Translations under genes and position numbers: made by a program | Notes under the pieces: generated by a model | Told to the model about the DNA's origin: nothing | The model's database searches: none | The model's input: only the letters and a program-made list of their open reading frames with translations | Shown: in pieces, positions 16,715 through 25,798 of the stretch | How positions within the stretch are numbered: position 1 is the first letter of the stretch | Layout: each line of letters starts with the position of its first letter | Origin: Candidatus Krumholzibacteriota bacterium | GTDB taxonomy: Bacteria > Krumholzibacteriota > Krumholzibacteriia > JAJRXK01 | Length of the DNA stretch: 35,360 nucleotides | NCBI GenBank assembly: GCA_024276305.1 | Contig: JAJRXK010000026.1 | Span: 1-35,360, forward strand | Reading direction: 5' to 3'

Positions 16715-19700
16715 GTGACCGGGGTCCTTCGTGCTTCGGAGCGGCGGCGGATCCACCTCGCCCCTTCTTTGGCCCATCTTCCCATGCCGTCGCCCGCATC
16801 CTCGACCAAGGTGACGGTCGTGGGAAGCAGAATCGCGGTGAGGAAGGTCGAGATGGAGAGCCCGCCCATGATCACCCAGGCCATCGAGTAGTAGTACACC
16901 CCTCCCAGAGCGGGCTTCTGGACGATGATCGGAATCAGACCGATGAGGGTGGTCACCGCGGTCATGAGAATCGGGCGGAGTCTCTCTCGTCCTCCGACCA
17001 GCATGGCCTCTCGGCGGTCCATGCCCTGCCGCCGATAGCCGTTGATGTGCTCGATCATCACGATTCCGTTGTTCACCACGATCCCGATGAGCAGGAGCAG
17101 GCCCACGGCTGCTGGTTGGTCGAAGTCGATGCCGGCGAAGTAGAGCGTCCACATGGATCCGGCCAACGCGAAGGGCAATGCGATCATCAGCGCCAGGGCT
17201 TGGCGCACGGACTCGAAGAGTCCGGCCATCACCACGAAGATGAGCAGGAGAGCCAGGAGGAGATTGGTACGGAATTCGGCCATCTTCTCGGCCGCCCGTT
17301 TCTGCCAACGTCCCCAACTCCAGCTGTAACCGTAGGGAAACTCGTAGGAATCGAGAATCCTTTCGACCTGCGGCATGTAATCGCGGCGTGTTCCCTCTTC
17401 GTACTGGGCTCCCACCCAGATGCTGGTCTTGCGATCGTCCCGTCGGATGGTCCTCGCTCCCGGTACCGTTCGCAAGTTGGCGACCGACGCCAGCGGGACG
17501 CTCTCCCCGTCGAGGGTGCGCAAGGGGAGGTTCTGGAGCTGCTGCAGAGACTCTTCCTCGCGTTCGTCGAGGGTGAGACGCATTTCTCGCTCTCCGTCGA
17601 CGGTCCGGTAGCGAGGTAGACGGCGGCCTCGGTAGGTCAGTCCGATGACTTCGGAGATCTGCGAAGGGCTGACCTGGTAGAGCGTGGCCAGATCGCGATC
17701 GGGCTCGACATGGAGCTCCTCATTGCCTTCGTCGGTACCCGAGAAGGGAGCGATGAGCCCCGGGACTTCGGCGAGGTGGAGCTTGAGGTCATCGGCCAGG
17801 TGCGACAGAACCTCCGAATCCTCGCCGACGATCTGGAAGGCCACGCGCTTGCCTCGGTCCTGGCGCCAGGCCCGTCGGTCTTCCAGCACTTCGAGCTTCA
17901 CCCCGGCCACCTCGGGCAGGGACTGGCGGAGCTGAGCTCGCACTTCGGCCAGATGATCGGGGTTGGCCTGGCCCTCTTGGAGGTAGATGCGGGTCATGGC
18001 CCAGCGATCGTTCCAGAAACTGTAGATCGACCGAGCTCCCAGAGCTTCTCGCTGCTGGTCGAGAAGGGTCTCGACCTGGGACACGAGTTCCTCCTTGCGT
18101 TCGAGGCTCATGTTCTCGCTGATCTTGTAGCCGATCTGGACGAAGAGCTCGGTTTCGCTGGCGTCGAAGTTCATGTCCACGTGAGTGAAGGGCCAGTAGA
18201 TGGATCCGAAGACCAGCAGCCCGACCACCGGCGCGATCCACCGCCGACGGAGGTGGAAGCCCAATGATGCGACGTAGCGGTCCTCCAGCGCGACGACCCA
18301 TGGACTGCGCTTCTTGGGACGAGCCTTCACGAACCAAGAAGTCGCCATCGGAATGAGGGTTTGGCTGATGAACAAGGACGCGATCAAAGTGATGCATACG
18401 GTGATGCCCAGTTCCTTGAGATAGAGATTCATCTCGCTGGGTCGATTGAAGATGATCGGCAGAAAGACGATCACGCTGGTCAGGGTCGCGGCGATGACCG
18501 CAGTGGAGACTTCCGCGGAGCCCACCCGCGCAGCTTCCTGACGTGACTTCCCCTGTTCCTGGTGGCGGAAGATGTTTTCGATCACCACCACCGCATTGTC
18601 GACGAGCATGCCGATGCCCACGATGAGCCCGAGGAGAGTCAGGGTGTTCAGGGTCTTCCCCTGGGCCCAGACCACGCCACAGGTGACGATGAGCGAAAAG
18701 GGAATGGACAGGCTCGAGATGATGGTGGTGGAGACCCGGCGCAGGAAGATGAAGAGGACCACGGAAGCCAGGAGCGCCCCGAAGATGCCGGTGAAGGCGA
18801 GGTCGGCCAGGCTCTTCTCGATTTCTGCTCCCTGACTGAACCAGACCAGGAAGTTCACTCCGTCGAGTTCGGGGTCGTCGGCCATCGCCGCGATGCGACG
18901 TTCGAGTTCGTTGCACACTTCGACGGCATTGGCATTGGCTTCGGCCGAAACGGTGATTCCCACCGCGAATTTTCCGTCGAGGTGTCGCCCGTACTCCAGG
19001 GGAGGTTGGGTATAGGAAACTCGCGCAATGTCTCGAAGTCGCAGGCCATCGCCGCGGAGGGGGAGATTGCGGATCTCCTCCACGCTCCGAAAGGCTCCCA
19101 CCGTGCGCATGGTAAAGCGCCGATCTTCCTCGTGGATGTCTCCGAGGGACATGTCGAAGTTCGAGGTGCGCAGGATTCGACTCACGTCTCGAATATCGAC
19201 CCGGTGCCGTTCGAGGTCGTCCAGAGAGAGGTCGATGCGCACTTCGGGCGGTTCTACGCCATCCAGACGCACCGTGGCCACTCCCGGCACTCTCTCGAGA
19301 GGATTGATGATGCGGCGGTCGAGGAGGTCGTAGCTCTCGCTCAGGTTCCGGTTGCTGCTCAGTCGGCCCTCGAGGACGGGGCGGTCGCTGTCGTGTCCAT
19401 CCCAGTTTCCGCTCACCGTGATGTCCCCGAGGTCTTCGGGAAGGTCGCCGCGGATGCGGTCGAGCTTCTCCCAGACCTCCACCCTTGCCAGGTCGATGTC
19501 GGTGCCCCAGTCGAATTGAAGACGGACCCGTCCACCGTCGTTGTTGCACATCGACCAGATGCTCGACAGACCCTTCAACGACCCCAGAGCGTCCTCCACC
19601 GGCCGGACCACCATGCGCTCGACCTGTTCGGGCGAGGCGCTCTCGTAGGGCAGTCGAACGAAGAGCTGAGGCTCCTCGACCTCGGGGAGAAAGGCCAGGG

Positions 19701-19797
19701 GCAGGCGGGTGAGGGCGACGGCCCCCAGCACCACCAGACTCACGAGCACCATGAGCGTGGTGACGTGGCGGCGGATGGCCAGTTCGGGCAGGGTCAT
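16711..19797 (-). CDS. RND efflux pump, second of a tandem pair
   Basis: A 1028-residue inner-membrane RND protein of the hydrophobe/amphiphile efflux (AcrB/MdtB-like) type. The start ATG at 19797 overlaps the upstream pump's TGA as ATGA, and it gives the normal MTLPELAIRRHVTTLMVL N-terminus. The frame stays open far upstream, but that part is antisense-like noise in the first pump. TM4 has GMLVDNAVVVIENIF, with one acidic residue in place of the AcrB DD pair. The second half has LIGIVVNNGIVMIEHI and RLRPILMTAVTTL. Two periplasmic porter regions flank the central repeat, as expected. It differs clearly from the first pump, so this is not a recent duplication. Substrate unknown. Confidence 0.95.
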   Translation of the reverse strand: MTLPELAIRRHVTTLMVLVSLVVLGAVALTRLPLAFLPEVEEPQLFVRLPYESASPEQVERMVVRPVEDALGSLKGLSSIWSMCNNDGGRVRLQFDWGTDIDLARVEVWEKLDRIRGDLPEDLGDITVSGNWDGHDSDRPVLEGRLSSNRNLSESYDLLDRRIINPLERVPGVATVRLDGVEPPEVRIDLSLDDLERHRVDIRDVSRILRTSNFDMSLGDIHEEDRRFTMRTVGAFRSVEEIRNLPLRGDGLRLRDIARVSYTQPPLEYGRHLDGKFAVGITVSAEANANAVEVCNELERRIAAMADDPELDGVNFLVWFSQGAEIEKSLADLAFTGIFGALLASVVLFIFLRRVSTTIISSLSIPFSLIVTCGVVWAQGKTLNTLTLLGLIVGIGMLVDNAVVVIENIFRHQEQGKSRQEAARVGSAEVSTAVIAATLTSVIVFLPIIFNRPSEMNLYLKELGITVCITLIASLFISQTLIPMATSWFVKARPKKRSPWVVALEDRYVASLGFHLRRRWIAPVVGLLVFGSIYWPFTHVDMNFDASETELFVQIGYKISENMSLERKEELVSQVETLLDQQREALGARSIYSFWNDRWAMTRIYLQEGQANPDHLAEVRAQLRQSLPEVAGVKLEVLEDRRAWRQDRGKRVAFQIVGEDSEVLSHLADDLKLHLAEVPGLIAPFSGTDEGNEELHVEPDRDLATLYQVSPSQISEVIGLTYRGRRLPRYRTVDGEREMRLTLDEREEESLQQLQNLPLRTLDGESVPLASVANLRTVPGARTIRRDDRKTSIWVGAQYEEGTRRDYMPQVERILDSYEFPYGYSWSWGRWQKRAAEKMAEFRTNLLLALLLIFVVMAGLFESVRQALALMIALPFALAGSMWTLYFAGIDFDQPAAVGLLLLIGIVVNNGIVMIEHINGYRRQGMDRREAMLVGGRERLRPILMTAVTTLIGLIPIIVQKPALGGVYYYSMAWVIMGGLSISTFLTAILLPTTVTLVEDAGDGMGRWAKEGARWIRRRSEARRTPVT

Positions 19798-22700
19798 GCC
19801 GAGGGCACCTCCTCCGGGGAGGGCAGGGGCGAGACCTTCGAAGGAACCAGGGCGTAGGCGGCGGGGATGACCACCAGGGTCAGCAGGGTGCTCAGGAGAA
19901 GTCCGCTGGCCACGGTGATGGCCAGAGGAGACCGCAGTTGAGCGCCGTCTCCAGCGGGGATCGCCATGGGGGCGAGGCCGAGCACCGTGGTGAGCGTGGT
20001 CATGAGGATGGGTCGCAGTCGGACATGCCCGGCCCGACGGATGGCTACGAGCTTCTCGTCGCCCTCTCTTCGGAAGCGGTTGATGGCGTCGATGAGGACG
20101 ATGGCGTTGTTCACCACGATCCCCACGAGCATGACCACGCCGATGAGGACGATCACCGATACCGTGGTGTCGGTGAGGCGGAGACCGAGGACGACTCCGA
20201 CGGTGGCAAGAGGGATGGTGAAGAGCACGAGGAGGGGGTGGAGAAAGGACTCGAAGGTCGAGGCCATCACCAGGTAGACCAGAAACACGGCCAGGGCGAG
20301 GGCGAAGCGCAGGCTGGCAAAGGAAGACTGCATTTCCTCGTTCTGGCCTCCGAGCGCGACGGTCACATTGGGGGGCAGAGGAGTGGAGTCCAAGAGGGAT
20401 TGGATCTCCGGAAGCACGTCCCCGAGGCTCCGTCCTCGGAGGTCTCCCGAGATCACCGCCGCTCGTTGCTGCTGAACCCGGTGGATTTCCGCAGGGCCTC
20501 GATCGAGGTGCACGTCGGCGACGCTCATCAGCCGGATCGGGCCTTCGGGGCCGGGAAGCACCAAGTTGCGTACGTCGGCTCGGGATCCCTCGCGAATCCC
20601 GGCGTTGCGGATGCGGACGTCGATCTGTTGGTCGTCGAGCTTGTATCGGGTCGGCACCACTCCTTGGACTCGATTGCGAAGGGACTCGGAGAGCGTTCCC
20701 ATGTCCAAGCCCAGTGCGGCCAGTCGCTGGCGGTCGAAGATGACCTGGAGTTCGGGGTTGCCCGCTTCGAGAGAGGAGCGCAGATCGATGACCCCGTCGA
20801 TCCTCTGCAAGCGCTCGACCATCTCGAGGGAGAGGTCGCGCAGGGTCGTCAAGTCGTCGGCAAAGAGCAGGACCTCGACCGGGGTCTTGAGTTGGAAATA
20901 GGAGGGGCGTCCCACTTCGATCGAGAGATCGGGGATGTCGACGAAGGCAGATCGGAGATCTTCGATCACCGCGGCCTCGTCCGATTCGCTCGCCCCCTCG
21001 CTGAGAACGACGTTGAGCTGGGCCAGATTCTCGGCCCGGGTCTGAAGGGACAGCCCGCCACCCGCGAGGCGGCTTCCCACGGTGGAGAAGTAGCGCTCGA
21101 TGCGGTCGTCCTGGGCCACGGACTCTTCCATGTCTTCGACGATACGGTCGGTGGCCAAGAGCGAGCTGCCTTCGGGCAGTTTCACCTCGAAGTAGAATTC
21201 CCCCTCGGTGAGCGAAGGAATGAGTCCGGTGTGGAGTCCTCGAGCCGCGACCACCGACACGGTGAAGCAGAGCACCGCCAGGGCCAGAGTGAAGGCGGGG
21301 CGCCGCAGGGCGAAGCCGAGGAGGCGGTCGTAGACCCGGGCGGTGCGGGTGGGATGAAGGGTCTGGGTCCGATGGGAAGGAGGGCGGTCGGGACCGAGGG
21401 CGCTGAGCATGGGAATGACGGTGACTGCCACGAGGAGCGAGGCCGAAAGGCTGAAGGTGACGGTGAGGGCCTGGTCGCGGAAGAGCTGTCCGGCCATGCC
21501 TTCGACGAAGACGATGGGCAGGAAGACCGCGACGGTGGTGAGCGTGGAGGCGACCACCGCGGCGCCGACCTCCAGGGTGCCCTCGATCGCGGCGCGGGCC
21601 CTCCCCAGGCCCTGTTCGCGAGCCCGGGAAATCGCCTCGAGCACGACGATGGAATTGTCGACGAGCATCCCGATGCCCAGAGTGAGCCCTCCCAAGGACA
21701 TGATGTTCAGGGAGACATCCGCCCGGTACATGATCACGAAGGTGATCACGATGGAGAGGGTAATGGAGGTGGCGATGATCATCGAGGAGCGGAGATCCCG
21801 CAGGAAGGCCAAGAGGATCAACACCGCCAGGAGTCCGCCGATCAGGGCCGCGTTTCGAACTCCGCTGACCGCCGCCTCGATGAATCCGGACTGGTCGAAG
21901 AGGACCGTGAGCTGACTCTGGGGCGGGAGCTTGCCCTGTTGCCACTCGGCGATGCGCTCACGCAGTCCGCGGGCCACCCGGACGGTATTGGCGTCGCCTT
22001 CCTTGAAGATCGCGATCTCCACGCTCTCGTGGCCATTGACCCGGGTGATCTCGTCTCGGTCGGCGGTGGCCATCCGGACCGTAGCCACGTCTCGCAGACG
22101 CACGGCCGCGCCGTCGACTTGGCGCACGATGAGGTTCCCGATCTCCTCCACGCTCTCGAACTCGTTGATGGTGCGGACGAGGTACTGACTCTGAGCGCCG
22201 CGCAAGGCCCCGCCGGGAATGTTCACGTTGGAGACTCCGACCACCTGACGCAGCGTCTCGAGGGGAATGCCCAAGGCCGCGAGGCGCTCTTGGTCGACCT
22301 CGATCTGGACCTCCGGCTCGTAGCCTCCCCGGACCTGAGCCGAGGCCACGCCTTCGAGGGTTTCGAAGTCCTGTTTGAGCTGACGGTCGGCCAGTCGACG
22401 CAATGCGGTGAGTGAACCCTCGCCGTGGAGGGCCAGGCGGACAATGGGGTCGAGCGCGGGATCGAAGCGCAGGACGATGGGATCTTCGGTGCCCTCGGGG
22501 AGGATCAAACGGTCGAGCTTTTCCCGCACCTCCATGGAGAGCTGATCCATGTCGCTGCCCCAGTCGAAGTCGAGAGTGACCTCGCTGACTCCCGGGCGCG
22601 ACACCGAACGCACGGTTCGCAGTCCTTGGAGGACACCGACCACCTCTTCGACCGGACGACTGACGAGGGTTTCGACTTCCTGGGGCGCGGTGTCCGGAAA

Positions 22701-22853
22701 GTCGGTTTGGATGGTGATCGACGGATAGGAGATGTCGGGGAAGAGCTCCACCGTCAGCCGTTGGTAACCCACCACGCCAAAGGCGATGACTGCGAGCGCA
22801 GTCATGAAGACACTCACCCGGCGACGGACCGCGACCTCGACCAGCCCTCGCAT
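19794..22853 (-). CDS. RND efflux pump, first of a tandem pair
   Basis: A 1019-residue RND transporter. The N-terminus MRGLVEVAVRRRVSVFMTAL is followed by the family signature LTVELFPDISYPSI. TM4 carries GMLVDNSIVVLEAI. The second half has LVGIVVNNAIVLIDAI and VRLRPILMTTLTTVLGLAP. In AcrB numbering, D407 is kept, D408 is Asn and K940 is Asn, a combination common in this branch. Its ATG shares one base with the adaptor's TGA (TGATG), and its own stop overlaps the next pump's start by 4 nt. The single adaptor serving two different pumps resembles MdtABC, where MdtB and MdtC form a mixed trimer. A heteromeric pump here is an inference from gene order. Confidence 0.96.
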   Translation of the reverse strand: MRGLVEVAVRRRVSVFMTALAVIAFGVVGYQRLTVELFPDISYPSITIQTDFPDTAPQEVETLVSRPVEEVVGVLQGLRTVRSVSRPGVSEVTLDFDWGSDMDQLSMEVREKLDRLILPEGTEDPIVLRFDPALDPIVRLALHGEGSLTALRRLADRQLKQDFETLEGVASAQVRGGYEPEVQIEVDQERLAALGIPLETLRQVVGVSNVNIPGGALRGAQSQYLVRTINEFESVEEIGNLIVRQVDGAAVRLRDVATVRMATADRDEITRVNGHESVEIAIFKEGDANTVRVARGLRERIAEWQQGKLPPQSQLTVLFDQSGFIEAAVSGVRNAALIGGLLAVLILLAFLRDLRSSMIIATSITLSIVITFVIMYRADVSLNIMSLGGLTLGIGMLVDNSIVVLEAISRAREQGLGRARAAIEGTLEVGAAVVASTLTTVAVFLPIVFVEGMAGQLFRDQALTVTFSLSASLLVAVTVIPMLSALGPDRPPSHRTQTLHPTRTARVYDRLLGFALRRPAFTLALAVLCFTVSVVAARGLHTGLIPSLTEGEFYFEVKLPEGSSLLATDRIVEDMEESVAQDDRIERYFSTVGSRLAGGGLSLQTRAENLAQLNVVLSEGASESDEAAVIEDLRSAFVDIPDLSIEVGRPSYFQLKTPVEVLLFADDLTTLRDLSLEMVERLQRIDGVIDLRSSLEAGNPELQVIFDRQRLAALGLDMGTLSESLRNRVQGVVPTRYKLDDQQIDVRIRNAGIREGSRADVRNLVLPGPEGPIRLMSVADVHLDRGPAEIHRVQQQRAAVISGDLRGRSLGDVLPEIQSLLDSTPLPPNVTVALGGQNEEMQSSFASLRFALALAVFLVYLVMASTFESFLHPLLVLFTIPLATVGVVLGLRLTDTTVSVIVLIGVVMLVGIVVNNAIVLIDAINRFRREGDEKLVAIRRAGHVRLRPILMTTLTTVLGLAPMAIPAGDGAQLRSPLAITVASGLLLSTLLTLVVIPAAYALVPSKVSPLPSPEEVPSA

Positions 22854-24043
22854 CAGCCGCGCCGCCCGCCGCGTTTGCGGGAGTCGGAACGTCGGTCGTG
22901 GGGTTGGTCTGCGGTGGAATCCCTACGCGCGATGGCCGGCGCGACCTCTCCTTCCAGAACGCGAAGAGGAGCGCCATTGCGCAGAGAGCGTTGGCCTTTC
23001 ACCACGACCGCTTCCCCCGGGCTCACGCCACTGAGGATTTCCACGAACTCTTCGTCGGTGAATCCGATGTCGACCACCCGGCGCTCCGCCCGTTCCCCCC
23101 GGGCCACGTAGACGACTTGATCTCCCTTGTCCGTGATCACCGCGATGCGCGGAGCCAGGGTGCGATCCTGGCGGCGCTCGGTCACGATCCGCACCTGGGC
23201 GAAGTCCCCGGGGCGTACGCCCGGCGGATAGTCGTCGATCTCGATGGTGATCTTGATCGTGCCACTGTTGGCATCGATGATCGGGCTCACCCGCTGCACG
23301 CGGGCCTGGAGCTCGGTGCGATCGGAGTCCAGGACCAGCCGCACGGGTTGGTCGACTTCGAGCTGGTGGAATTCCTTGGAGGGGACGTGGACTCGTGCCA
23401 GCAGGGGATGGAAGTCCGCCACCCGGAAGAGAGGTGTTCCCACCGACACCGTTTGGCCCGGATCGACCAACCTTTCGACGACTCTTCCTTCGAAGGGGGA
23501 GCGTACGGTGGTGTAACCGAGTTCCAGACGGGCCAGGCCCTCGTTGGCTCGGGCGTCGGCCAGCTCACTCGTCGCCGCGTCGAATTCTTCCTGCGAGACG
23601 AGTTTGCGTTCGACCATGCCCTCGAGACGCCGGTAGCGGGAGAGCAGATTGGTGGTGCGGGCCTCCGCCTGATCGAGGCGGTATTGGTATTCGTCGTTGT
23701 CGATCTGAAGCAGGGGGCTGCCCTCGTCGACGGCATCGCCCTCTTCGGCCAGGATCGCTTCCACCACTCCCGCCACCCGGGCCAGGATCTGGGCGTCGGC
23801 TTCGGCCTCGAGGGTCGCGGTGGCGGAGTAGGTATTGGAGATATCTCCTCTCACCACCGGGGCGATGGCGACAGGCGTGGGCGCCATTTCGGGTCTTCCG
23901 CTGCCAGGGCCTCCGCTTCGGGCGGGGGAGTGGGCATCTCCGCCATCTCCCGAGCCGCAGGAGCCCAGCCACAGCAGGGCCGCTCCGAGGAGCAGCCGGG
24001 AGGGGAGGGCCAGGCTGCGCACGCCATCGGTTGGGACTTTCAT
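22853..24043 (-). CDS. RND periplasmic adaptor lipoprotein
   Basis: A 396-residue membrane-fusion protein. I chose the ATG at 24043. It gives a lipoprotein signal: charged start, hydrophobic LLLGAALLWLGS, then Cys in LGSC, followed by a flexible GSGDGGDAHS linker. A biotinyl/lipoyl-like half domain (residues 70-110, ILARVAGVVEAILAEEGDAV) leads to an alpha-helical hairpin (about 115-170, YQYRLDQAEARTTNLLSRY). The second half lipoyl domain is TTVRSPFEGRVVERLVDPGQ. The beta-barrel (LARVHVPSKEF) and membrane-proximal domains follow. The C-terminal tail is Arg-rich. It is the first gene of a four-gene overlapping operon with two pumps and a peroxiredoxin. No outer-membrane channel gene is seen nearby. 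Confidence 0.93.
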   Translation of the reverse strand: MKVPTDGVRSLALPSRLLLGAALLWLGSCGSGDGGDAHSPARSGGPGSGRPEMAPTPVAIAPVVRGDISNTYSATATLEAEADAQILARVAGVVEAILAEEGDAVDEGSPLLQIDNDEYQYRLDQAEARTTNLLSRYRRLEGMVERKLVSQEEFDAATSELADARANEGLARLELGYTTVRSPFEGRVVERLVDPGQTVSVGTPLFRVADFHPLLARVHVPSKEFHQLEVDQPVRLVLDSDRTELQARVQRVSPIIDANSGTIKITIEIDDYPPGVRPGDFAQVRIVTERRQDRTLAPRIAVITDKGDQVVYVARGERAERRVVDIGFTDEEFVEILSGVSPGEAVVVKGQRSLRNGAPLRVLEGEVAPAIARRDSTADQPHDRRSDSRKRGGRRG

Positions 24044-24128
24044 CGTGATCCACCGCAAAAGGAGTGAGAAACCGTCGAATGGGGGATTCCTGACCTCTTT
24101 CCAAGAAGAGACAGTCCTGCCCACTCTA

Positions 24129-24145
24129 CGCCACGCGAGGTGGCG
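24129..24145. promoter_or_regulatory. Inverted repeat in the divergent promoter region
   Basis: CGCCAC-GCGAG-GTGGCG is a perfect 6-nt-arm palindrome. It lies midway in the 197-nt gap between the RND operon (minus) and the methyltransferase gene (plus). The position suits an operator for a repressor of the efflux operon, but no regulator gene is adjacent. In such GC-rich sequence a short palindrome may arise by chance. Confidence 0.25.
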
Positions 24146-24160
24146 GTGCCTGTGGTATTT

Positions 24161-24189
24161 TTGCAATATCCTGGGAGTTCTGCTCTCAT
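24161..24189 (+). promoter_or_regulatory. Possible promoter for the methyltransferase/NFACT-R/pyrC operon
   Basis: TTGCAA at 24161-24166 and TCTCAT at 24184-24189 are separated by 17 nt; each matches four of six consensus bases. Transcription would begin near 24196, about 45 nt before the ATG at 24241. The surrounding patch is the most A/T-rich of the gap, which supports a promoter here, though weakly. Confidence 0.3.
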
Positions 24190-24240
24190 CACCTTTGCCA
24201 GAAGTCTTGCGCTCGGGTGTCCCTCAACGTTGTTGGAAGC

Positions 24241-25380
24241 ATGCCGCTCTACCAAAGCACTCGCCGATTCTTTGCGGCGTGCTCCACGGACCTCGAGGAA
24301 TCTCTCGCCCGCGAACTCGTGGAACTCGGAGCCTCGGACGTCCAGCCCACTCGCCGGGGAGTGCACTTCGTGGCCGATCCGGAGGCTCTGGTCCGAGTGG
24401 TGCTGGAGTGCTCGATCGCCAGCCGAGTCCTGGCGCCCTTGTCTTCCTTCGATTGTCACAGTCCGAAATACCTCCATCGAAGAGTGCAGGATCTGCCTTG
24501 GGAGGAGTTCCTCAGCTGTGATCGCAGCATTCTCGTCTCCGCCACTCTGGCCAACAGTCGTCTGCGGCACACCCAATACGCCGCCCAAGTAGTGAAGGAC
24601 GGAATCTGCGACCGATTCCGTCGGCTGCAAGGTCGACGGCCCAACGTGGACAAGCGCACCCCCGATCATCGGATTCATCTCCACGCCCAGGGCAACAAGG
24701 TCACTCTCTCCCTGGACTGCGCGGATGGTGCCATGCACCGTCGGGGTTATCGAGTGGCGACAGGGGAAGCCCCGATCGCAGAGACCGTGGCCGCGGCGAT
24801 TCTCCATCACGCGCAGTGGCGGGGGGAGCGTCCGTTGATCGATCCATTCTGCGGGAGCGGAACTCTTCTGGCCGAGGCGGCCTTCCGAGTGAGCGGAGCT
24901 GGAGTGGGTGCGCTACGGTCGCGCTTCGGGTTGCGATGGCTCCCGGACGTCGACCGGTCCGCCTTCGATGCCGCGCTTGCCTCCCATCGAGAGCGCCAGC
25001 CGGAATTGGAAGCTGGACTGTTGCGGGGCAGCGACGTCGATCCCCGCATGATCGAGGCCGCACGGCAGAACCTGGAGAGAGTCCCCGGAGGCGAGGACAT
25101 TCGTCTGCGTCGCATCGATGTCCGGGACCATCCAGGTCTTGAGGACGGAGTGATCGTCTGCAATCCTCCCTATGGGTTGCGGATGGGAAGCGCGGACCAG
25201 GCGGCAGCATTGATGCGCGATTTCGGCGACTTCCTGAAGCGTCGATGCAAGGGCTCGACCGCGTGGGTCTATCTCGGGGAGCGGGAACTCGCGAAATCGG
25301 TGGGACTCAGACCCGCGCGACGCATTCCCATGCGCAGCGGCGGCCTCGACGGGAGATTGCTTCGCTATGACCTCTACTGA
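24241..25380 (+). CDS. THUMP-domain RNA guanine-N2 methyltransferase (RlmL-like)
   Basis: A 379-residue protein with a ferredoxin-like/THUMP N-terminal half (about 1-165) and a Rossmann-fold methyltransferase. Motif I is DPFCGSGT (201-208), and the catalytic motif is NPPYG (308-312), typical of N2-guanine or N6-adenine methylases. The closest match I recognise is the N-terminal half of E. coli RlmL, which makes m2G2445 in 23S rRNA; a tRNA substrate (TrmN/Trm14-like) is possible. The ATG at 24241 has GGAAG just upstream. A GTG at 24217 would add eight residues. The stop region overlaps the next gene by 14 nt, indicating coupled translation with the NFACT-R gene. Confidence 0.9.
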   Translation: MPLYQSTRRFFAACSTDLEESLARELVELGASDVQPTRRGVHFVADPEALVRVVLECSIASRVLAPLSSFDCHSPKYLHRRVQDLPWEEFLSCDRSILVSATLANSRLRHTQYAAQVVKDGICDRFRRLQGRRPNVDKRTPDHRIHLHAQGNKVTLSLDCADGAMHRRGYRVATGEAPIAETVAAAILHHAQWRGERPLIDPFCGSGTLLAEAAFRVSGAGVGALRSRFGLRWLPDVDRSAFDAALASHRERQPELEAGLLRGSDVDPRMIEAARQNLERVPGGEDIRLRRIDVRDHPGLEDGVIVCNPPYGLRMGSADQAAALMRDFGDFLKRRCKGSTAWVYLGERELAKSVGLRPARRIPMRSGGLDGRLLRYDLY

Positions 25381-25798
25381 ACGCCGGAAGCGAGGACCGC
25401 GGAGTCCACGGACTTGGGATTACGAATTGCCCGGCGGATGGAAGGTCCTTGCCGGACGCAGCAGTCGCGACAACGATGAGCTCAGTCTGCGAGTGGCTCG
25501 GGCGAATGATTGGTGGTTCCACGTGCGAGGAATGCCCGGCAGCCACGTGGTCTTGCAGTGCACCGGGCGGGGCGAGCCGGGGAAGGAGGCGGTGGAGATG
25601 GCCGCGGCCATCGCGGCCTACCACAGTCGGGCGCGGCAGGGCGGTCAGGTGGCGGTTTCCGCGACCCGGGCTCGCTATGTGACCAAGCCGCGGGGAGCCG
25701 AGCCGGGCACGGTGACCATTCGCAAGGAGAAGGTGTTCAAGGTTCGACCGGCACTGCCCGGAGGGCAGGAGCAGGAGGAGGCCGAGAGGTGGAGCTGA
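25367..25798 (+). CDS. Stand-alone NFACT-R (DUF814) RNA-binding protein
   Basis: A 143-residue protein made almost entirely of the NFACT-R domain. That domain forms the C-terminal RNA-binding part of RqcH/FbpA/Rqc2 in ribosome quality control. Diagnostic segments are WWFHVRGMPGSHVVL, the helix EAVEMAAAIAAYHSRAR, and TKPRGAEPGTVTIRKEK. The NFACT-N and helix-hairpin parts of full RqcH are missing, and nothing upstream suggests truncation: the gene has its own ATG at 25367 within the end of the methyltransferase gene. Its stop also lies inside the start of pyrC (10-nt overlap). The domain is predicted to bind RNA or tRNA on the ribosome. The function of stand-alone copies is not established. Confidence 0.9.
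   Translation: MTSTERRKRGPRSPRTWDYELPGGWKVLAGRSSRDNDELSLRVARANDWWFHVRGMPGSHVVLQCTGRGEPGKEAVEMAAAIAAYHSRARQGGQVAVSATRARYVTKPRGAEPGTVTIRKEKVFKVRPALPGGQEQEEAERWS

Noticed and set aside
19798-21945. A 716-codon upstream extension of the second RND pump
   Set aside because: It overlaps the first RND pump in another frame, is Pro/Arg/His-rich, and the true start is the ATG at 19797 overlapping the first pump's stop.
19938-22415. An 825-codon open frame antisense to the first RND pump
   Set aside because: Composition is dominated by Asp, Glu, His and Gly without hydrophobic cores. It is a shadow of the pump's reading frame.
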